Shown here piece by piece: positions 19,093 to 25,222 of a DNA stretch of 25,222 nt (positions are counted from its first letter, which is position 1; each line of letters begins with the position of its first letter). Location of the stretch: assembly GCA_014621425.1 (NCBI GenBank), contig JAANBB010000520.1:1-25222 (forward strand). The letters run 5' to 3'. A model generated the notes under the pieces. It did no database searches. It saw only the letters and a program-made list of their open reading frames with translations, and had not been told where the DNA came from. Made by a program: the position numbers and the translations under genes. This DNA is from Cylindrodendrum hubeiense (taxonomy: Eukaryota > Ascomycota > Sordariomycetes > Hypocreales > Nectriaceae).

Positions 19093-21008
19093 GATGGGCG
19101 AGGGAATCCGAAGCTCCTCCGAGGCGGCCGGGGGGCACCGAGCACGGGGCTACGGCGGGCGCAACAGCGGGATTCCGGGGGAGCGGGACGCCGGGGACGC
19201 GATACGCGGGCGAGTTTCGCGATGGCTGATTATCGGCGGATTCCCGGGTGTAGGAGGGTGTTGAAGCGAGGTCAAGCCGACGAGGCCCCAGAGGTGGAGT
19301 GGAAAGTTGGGGCGGTGAAAAAGGGCAGTGTGACGGGTCACGTGTCAAGCACGACATTTCGCAGCACCTGATTTGGTCACGAGACCTTGTTGAAACATCG
19401 CTACCCTAGAGCTTCAACGGGTGCATCCGTCAACCCCATAATCCATCGAAGATGGCCATATCCTGTCCATACTCGGTGTAGGGATCGCTGGTTTCTTTGA
19501 GATTGGCACTCTGAAATCCAGGATATCCCTTCCTGTCAGATATCCACAGCTGCAAGCACTTTACACGAAACGCTAATTCAAATTGTTGCGCATACATCTC
19601 TCTATCATCGTCAGTTCACGCATCACTTTAAGCATCGTTGCATCAAAACAAGACCCTGCAGTATGTATGGCGTCTTTCCACTATTGACTTTCAGAAGCAA
19701 GGAAGAAGCAAAAGAGAAGGATCTTTTTAATCTCGGGGGAATACCCTAGCCCAAGACTGCTACTATTCTGTCACATGGGGACGGACGGGTGGCTACGCTA
19801 ATCGGGGAGCGGGTTGACAGAATCTGGTCCCTGCGGCTGAGGCACACGGACGACGACGGAACGAACTGCAGAACCGGCATCATCCCTCTTGTCATTGAGG
19901 ACCCGTCTAGGCTTCCTTAGCGGAGATGAGTGGTTGGGGTATTCAGTGGAAGCATGGAAAAGGAGGTGAGGTTGGCATGATGAAAGTCGAGACCAGTCTG
20001 TACACTTGCGCACATGCATCATGATGCGTCCGATCCGCGGCACTTACACACTAAACAGACATGGCATTCTAAATCTCCGACCCATTTTCTTGCGAACCGG
20101 AACCAATTGTCTGAGATCTGGGTGTGTGGACATGGCAAGTTTTGCTTCTGCAGGCGGTTCCCGCGCAGCACGTCCATCCTGACAAATTCTCTATACTACC
20201 GACGATCTCGGATAATCTCGAAGATGGGACGAAGCGTGTTGCAGCGTCGCAGCGGCCCAGCCCAATCACACGACTTGGGATTCCATCCCACACTCCGTCG
20301 CGGGGCCCCACCAGCGAAATCCAATCCCCGCAGGCTGATTTCTTTTCGACCAGCGGCATGATGACGACAGTTATGGAGCCGTTTTTCCTCTCTAATCCGT
20401 GCCATGGCTATTGTTTTCAACCATTTCCGCGGCCGGCCCCCTGGGAATCGCCACACCCTAATAAATTCCCGTTTATCCATTCGGCTCTAGCAGGATCTAG
20501 TAGGACCGTTAGCTGGCAGCTCGTACGTCTGCCGTCCTCGGGTGTGGCCGGGCTGTCACGCCGGGCACCGAGTCTCACGGACCCTAGGACGGCCCCACTC
20601 ATCAGGCGATGGTCTGATGTTGGCGACCTGGCGTGATGGGCTCAGCTTGGAGGCCGGCGGAGCGAGGCGAGAGTCGGGGACAGGAACGAAGGAGCATGGG
20701 ACACCATGGAATAAATACCGGGTTTTGTGCGTTGCGTTGGCCGTGCGTGCGTGAGCTGAGCATTTGTATCTGGTGTTTGCGTGAATCTTCATCTCTTCAT
20801 CCTCTTGCATCTTACTTCCCGCGACTCCATTGCCACCGAAATCCAGCGACTACTCGGCGAGCGACAGCTGCGTAAGCAAACACGAGACTCACACATCATC
20901 CCACTGTGAATTCGAAGAAAAACCGTCCTCAATCGATCAGAGACTCAAATCACGAGATTTGAGAAAAACAAACGAGAGAACCCAAAAACCGCACACAAGA
21001 CAATCAAG
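19093..21008. other. 1.9 kb divergent promoter region
   Basis: This region separates the start codons of the minus-strand regulator and the plus-strand protoglobin. No gene or RNA is recognised. A TATA-like AATAAATA at about 20711-20718 lies 290 bp before the protoglobin ATG, and the sequence after about 20760 looks like a leader. Fungal regulators often have long upstream regions, so most of it may be control sequence. Confidence 0.5.
20711..20718 (+). promoter_or_regulatory. Candidate TATA box of the protoglobin gene
   Basis: AATAAATA stands in a GC-rich setting about 290 bp upstream of the start codon at 21009. The assignment is by motif and position only. Confidence 0.3.
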
Positions 21009-22031
21009 ATGGCGACGACACGACCCATGAAGCACATTGATCGCGAGGATCTCTACACCAACCTCGAGGCCCGCGTCATGTACCTTCACTCATTTCTCGA
21101 TTTCTCCAGCCGTATGCGCCCACCTTTTCCCCGTTTTCCCTCCCAGTGCTCCAAATCCCAACCAATTGGTCTTTTTCTCAGGCCCCGAATACGCGGGGCC
21201 GGGATTAGCAACAATGAGAGACCCGAAAGCTGACACATTCTAATCGTAGGCGATATCGAAGCTCTCATCACGGGCGCCAAGTACGTCAAGGCGCTGATTC
21301 CCGCGGTCGTCAACATCGTGTACAAGAAGCTGCTGCAGTACGACATCACCGCCCGCGCCTTCACCACGCGAAGCACCTCATTCGAGGGCCCTCTGGATGA
21401 GGTCCCCGACGAGAACAGCCCCCAAATTCTGCACCGCAAGATGTTCTTGCGTGCGTACCTGACCAAGCTGTGCTCGGATCCCAGCAAGATGGAGTTCTGG
21501 GAGTACCTGGACAAGGTTGGGTATGTTTTCCCCCGATTCTACGACATCTTTGTCTCAATCAAATATCGTGACAATTGAGGACTCTGGGCTGACTTTTGTT
21601 TTAGCATGATGCACGTTGGCCTCGGTCGCAAGCACCCCCTCCACATCGAATACGTCCACCTGGGTGTCTGCCTCGGCTTCATCCAGGACATTATGACCGA
21701 AGCTATCCTCTCGCACCCCCGCCTCCACATCCAGCGCAAGACGGCTCTCGTCAAGGCCCTCAACAAGGTCATCTGGATCCAGAACGACCTCATGGCCAAG
21801 TGGCACGTCAAGGAGCGCGACGAGTTCCTCAACGAATCCGACATTGAGGTCGAGAAGGAGGGCTACCTGCACGGCAAGCGCATCATCGGCGACTCCACCG
21901 AGTCCGAGTCCGAGTCCGGCGACCACCCGGACGCGCCCAGTGACCACCCCGGCGGTATCCCCGCGGCTGGCGTATGTCCGTTCTCCGGGATGAGCGCCAC
22001 AGGAGCGGGAGTGGCCAAGGAGGCGGTTTAA
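21009..22031 (+). CDS. Protoglobin (globin-sensor domain) with C-terminal Cys-Pro motif
   Basis: Exons are 21009-21111, 21250-21520 and 21605-22031. Introns are 138 nt (GTATGC/GTAG) and 84 nt (GTATGT, ctgac branch, TTAG); the product is 266 residues. The fold markers are YLHSFLDFS near 26-34, DIEALITGAKYVKALIPAVV after residue 36, and the F-helix segment KVGMMHVGLGRKHP around 123-136. By comparison with archaeal protoglobins and bacterial globin-coupled sensors, His128 is the best candidate for the proximal heme ligand. The N-terminal Tyr26 or nearby aromatics may line the distal side. Unlike bacterial sensors it has no fused output domain. The tail (from about 210) is disordered and acidic (STESESESG) and ends with a short VCPFSGM segment with Cys249. 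It probably binds heme and O2, NO or CO in the cytosol; its physiological role is unknown. Confidence 0.85.
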
Positions 22032-25000
22032 AGGAGGGCGGCTATTGGCATTATTATCCGGCGTTGATTTCACCATCATGATGATGATTGTTTTGGCAGG
22101 CAGGCAGGCAAACGGCATTCAGGAACCAGGAATTGTATCTCGCGTTTTTCTTCCCTTTTTTCAGGGCTTCTTTTTTATATCGTCTTTGGGTTAGGCGGGG
22201 GAAGATGAGGGGAAAACGGAATCAAATATATCAACAAACAACAAACGGCATCCTTTTTCTTCAGCTTCGACAGTTTGTACACAAGCTTAGGGAGGAGGAA
22301 CCAACGAGAGAGGGATGAATTGGCTGGTGTGTACGAGTACGATGAAATAGAGAGCGGCATGGGCCATACATAGTGTAAGATACCCAGGGCTTTAGGACTC
22401 AACTACCTTTACTACAAAAATCTGCAGTGTCATGGAACATCCCGAGCTACCATCTCCAGCTTCACGTGAGGCTCACAAGCCGCTGCGGACAGGTCATAGC
22501 TTTCTGTCAGATCGGAGCTGGCAGCTTCAGCTTCAGTTTCGTTAGTGATTAAAAACCCGCCCCACGTGGGTTGGCTTGCACGATGCCGCTGGGCTGGTGT
22601 TGGGCCGGCCCTCATCTTGGCCAATATCAAACCCGGGTTCCGTTTTTGATGTGATTATGGATGGAATGATTGGCTCGGGTCAGGGTCCTGGTTCTGGCGG
22701 GATGACAGCCGGCGGGCATCTTCAAGGTCAAGGGCCCCTTGGTTCCCGTTATTGGCCGTGCGGTGGGGGGGACGAGACGGGCAATTCGCCATTGTCATTT
22801 GAGAGTTGGTCATGAAGTGCCCCGCGGCGGGGTCAACGATGGAGGATAGCTAGCCGTCGAGCAGTGTACTACGTAGTGAGGAGATAATGCCGACGTCTTC
22901 AGCGGGCTTGATGTCGAATATATTTGAGAATCAGTAGCGTTCTTGATTGAAATTGCACGAGCCAATTCTAGCGGGGTTCCCGGGCCGAGAGTCCTCGAAG
23001 GGGGCAAGTGAGTGGGTAAGTGAGAGAGCAAGTATTGGAGGGAATGGTGGACGGAGGCGAGGCCCTCCCAGAGAGGCCATTGTCGATGCAGTGATGCCAC
23101 ACAAGACACACAGATTCATCATGAGTGGAGAACCCTCGGGTGCAGTTTGACTCGGGAGGGTCGCGTAGCCCAAGTGCAGCGGGTGAGATTGGGTCGGAGC
23201 AATCTATCAGGATTGTAGATTGCCTCGGAAACAGAAGCGCGAAGACACCCAGGAATGCCGAACAAGACAGCCAAGGCAAGCAAGCTAGGGACCGGCAAGG
23301 CAGGGCATAGGATCGCTTGAAGCACGCACATTGCATGCATGGGCATCACGCACGAGCATGAGACAGATCGAATGTACATCACAGAAGCTACAGACAGACA
23401 CGATCCTGTAGGATCGTTTGCGGCTCCGACAGAGACCAACGGGAACATCAGGTCGGGACCGTGAGGATGAAAATGGCTCAGGGCGTCGCGGTGCTGCAAG
23501 CCACCCCGGATGCACACCATCAGCGTAGCAGCAGGGCAGCGAGATGCTGTAGATGCAGGCGGAGAGATAGACAAGGCAGGCAGTGAAGAGGGAGAGGGTG
23601 CGATGGCATCTGATCTGACGCCCACGTTTGGCGGTTCGAGTCGGTGGGTGGATGAAGAATAGCGGCCGGCCTGTGGCGCTGTTGCATGTGCAGCGGTGGT
23701 GCATGGCCCTGTGCCAAAGTCCGTCCCAGGCCAGGTACCTGTGCCCTTCAGTGAGGTGGGGGTGGTTCTGTAGGTGGGGAGCTGCGAGAACGGGAGCAGA
23801 TTGGCACCACCCGGGATTTGGGCCGGTGCAGCTCCGGGTCCTTAGACCGGTACCTGTCGCCTCTTAGCGGGATTTGCCAGTGGGTTCCGGTGGGTAGCTC
23901 CAGTGGATACCCGCCTGTGGCTCCAGTGGAGAGCCCAAGCGGGACGTGGTTTAATTCTTAGAGCTCCAGGCCGTCTCACCCACTGCGGCAGTTGTCCTTA
24001 GTCAGGTTGCATCGAGTCGAACTCAGGCCGTGGTTTGCAATTGGCACCAGCGGCGAGTTAAGTAGCCGTGGACTAGAGGCTTACAAGAGAACTAGTCATG
24101 GCTGCCAAGCAAAGTCCGGGCAGAATTCGTCGACTCCCGCTGGTGCGGCTGCGATGCAGACGATGCAACACGGAGTTCTAGGCGTTGTGCATACAGAGGT
24201 CAAGTAGGTATCATGTACCGTAGCATGCCGCATTTGCTGCTTTCGCCTCTGCAGACAGACAACCCTGGATTGCCGTCGTCTGCCGTCGTCGGCCGATCCA
24301 ATCTTCCCACTCCCGACAAAAGCTCGAGATGCGCCCTCACCGTCTTTTGGGGGGCCTCGTGGGAGTTTGAGTTCCGGCTGGAACACCGCCCAGCGGACAC
24401 GACTCATGGAAAGACTCAAGGCATGAGACGAAGGCATGTGTGTCCCTGGACTGGTCCTCGTGCCTCGTGGACCTTGTTTCCGTTGGTGGTGATGGTGGTG
24501 GTCCAGGCGCATTAACAGGTGGGGGGTCTGTCAGGGATTTGTCGAATGGTCCTCTGAGCCTATCATGAGATTGACGGTTGGATCTTGGTTTCGATGCAGT
24601 GATACAGTATGCTATTAGCCGGGTGCGGTATTTGTCGGACTGGGTTGCTAACCAGCTGTTGCTTGTCTAGTGCTCCCATCTATGCTTCCCCCGTGGCGCC
24701 GTGTAAGCAACCACAACCTAGATAAAGATGAGACAGCAGAAGAACAGACACAGCACCAAGAAACAAAGCTCGGGAACGGACCAGGCCAGGGTGAGCAAGC
24801 TGCCCCTCCCCCTCCCCCGCCATACCGTGCTCGCTCATGCCATCCCCTGCCATGTGCTATAGATCACATGGGGGCGCAAAACATACGACGGCCGTGACAA
24901 CTGGATCGGTGAGCCAAGGTCGATGCGGTCGGTGTAGTTGCCCGGACAAATGACCGCGAGGAATCGCTCGACGAGCTGCCTGCTGCTCGGAGATATACCG

Positions 25001-25222
25001 TAGCTATTAAACCTATCTCTCTGGTAACCAAGATTTCGAGTCATCTCGTTACCAAACAACATGTCCTGGTGGTAACCCGTGCAGAGGACGCAACGAGAAC
25101 GAGACAAGACAAGACGAAGCGGCAGCCGGCCGGCCCCCACCGCTTGTTTGATAGCCACCACGCAGCAGCGGCGTCAGGGCGCAGCCATTGAGTGCTCGCC
25201 GGTACCTGATCGTCGGCCGGTG
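22032..25222. other. Right-hand intergenic region, no gene seen
   Basis: The first 350 bp are AT-richer and hold a GCAGGCAGGCAGGC run (about 22097-22110) and probable 3' processing signals of the protoglobin gene. The remainder has only short open frames without domains or leader signals on either strand. Short repeats include GGCAGG-type runs, a perfect 18-bp palindrome at 23400-23417 and a duplicated ctccagtgga near 23898 and 23923. No tRNA, 5S rRNA or transposon signature was found by eye. The end of the window may be upstream of a gene lying outside it. Confidence 0.5.
23400..23417. repeat. Perfect short palindrome
   Basis: ACGATCC-TGTA-GGATCGT has 7-bp arms around a self-complementary TGTA-like core. 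It could be a dimeric regulator site, or chance. Confidence 0.5.

Noticed and set aside
18631..19371. 246-codon open frame antisense to the Zn2Cys6 gene
   Set aside because: It is a shadow of the zinc-cluster exon, whose Cys pattern and splice junction clearly identify the minus strand as coding.
23634..23646. B-box-like ggttcgagtcgg suggesting another tRNA
   Set aside because: No A box, acceptor stem or T stem pairing can be built around it.
23119..23704. Overlapping minus-strand open frames of 139 and 168 codons
   Set aside because: They have no domain, no splice or leader context, and overlap each other in different frames.
24878..24900. Resemblance of acatacgacggcc to the start of a fungal 5S rRNA gene
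   Set aside because: Only the first eight bases agree; the internal control region and the 3' half of 5S rRNA are absent.

Overview
The window comes from the nuclear genome of a filamentous ascomycete (Pezizomycotina, most likely Sordariomycetes-like). The evidence is short spliceosomal introns (49-138 nt, plus one of 306 nt) with GTRNGT donors and CTAAC/CTGAC branch sites, CT-rich leaders before the start codons, a fungal Zn2Cys6 regulator with a fungal-type middle homology region, a fungal F-box family protein, and a eukaryotic intron-containing tRNA with internal A and B boxes. Spacing is wide: seven protein genes and one tRNA gene lie between long GC-rich stretches with no recognisable genes.

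Layout. 1-4931 holds no gene I can support; it has low-complexity and short tandem repeats and ends in a TATA box and leader. 4932-6616 (+) is a two-exon cytochrome P450 of CYP7/CYP8 (prostacyclin-synthase-like) type with an atypical I-helix and heme loop. 6617-7562 contains an 11-bp minisatellite. 7563-10286 (+) is a five-exon F-box-like protein with a tandem acidic repeat, a GC-AG intron and an apparent one-base frameshift. 10578-12323 (-) is a single-exon histidine-rich TPR protein of a type common in bacteria. 12324-14260 is a quiet, more AT-rich spacer with one doubtful F-box-like fragment. 14261-14965 (+) is an intronless class I methyltransferase. 15560-16622 (+) is a three-exon four-helix membrane protein with a poly-Q N-terminus; its first intron carries, in the same orientation, a complete elongator tRNA-Met(CAU) gene with its own 31-nt intron. 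16871-19092 (-) is a 722-residue Zn2Cys6 transcription factor. Across a 1.9 kb divergent spacer, 21009-22031 (+) encodes a 266-residue protoglobin with a C-terminal Cys-Pro-Phe motif. 22032-25222 shows no gene.

The genes do not read as one pathway. P450, methyltransferase and Zn2Cys6 regulator together might suggest a metabolite cluster, but there is no backbone synthase and the genes are separated by unrelated ones. The items most worth following are the protoglobin with its possible heme-regulatory motif, the tRNA nested in an intron, the unusual P450 active site, and the decaying or mis-sequenced F-box gene. All exon models were read by eye from frame, splice signals and family resemblance; no transcript data or database search was available.
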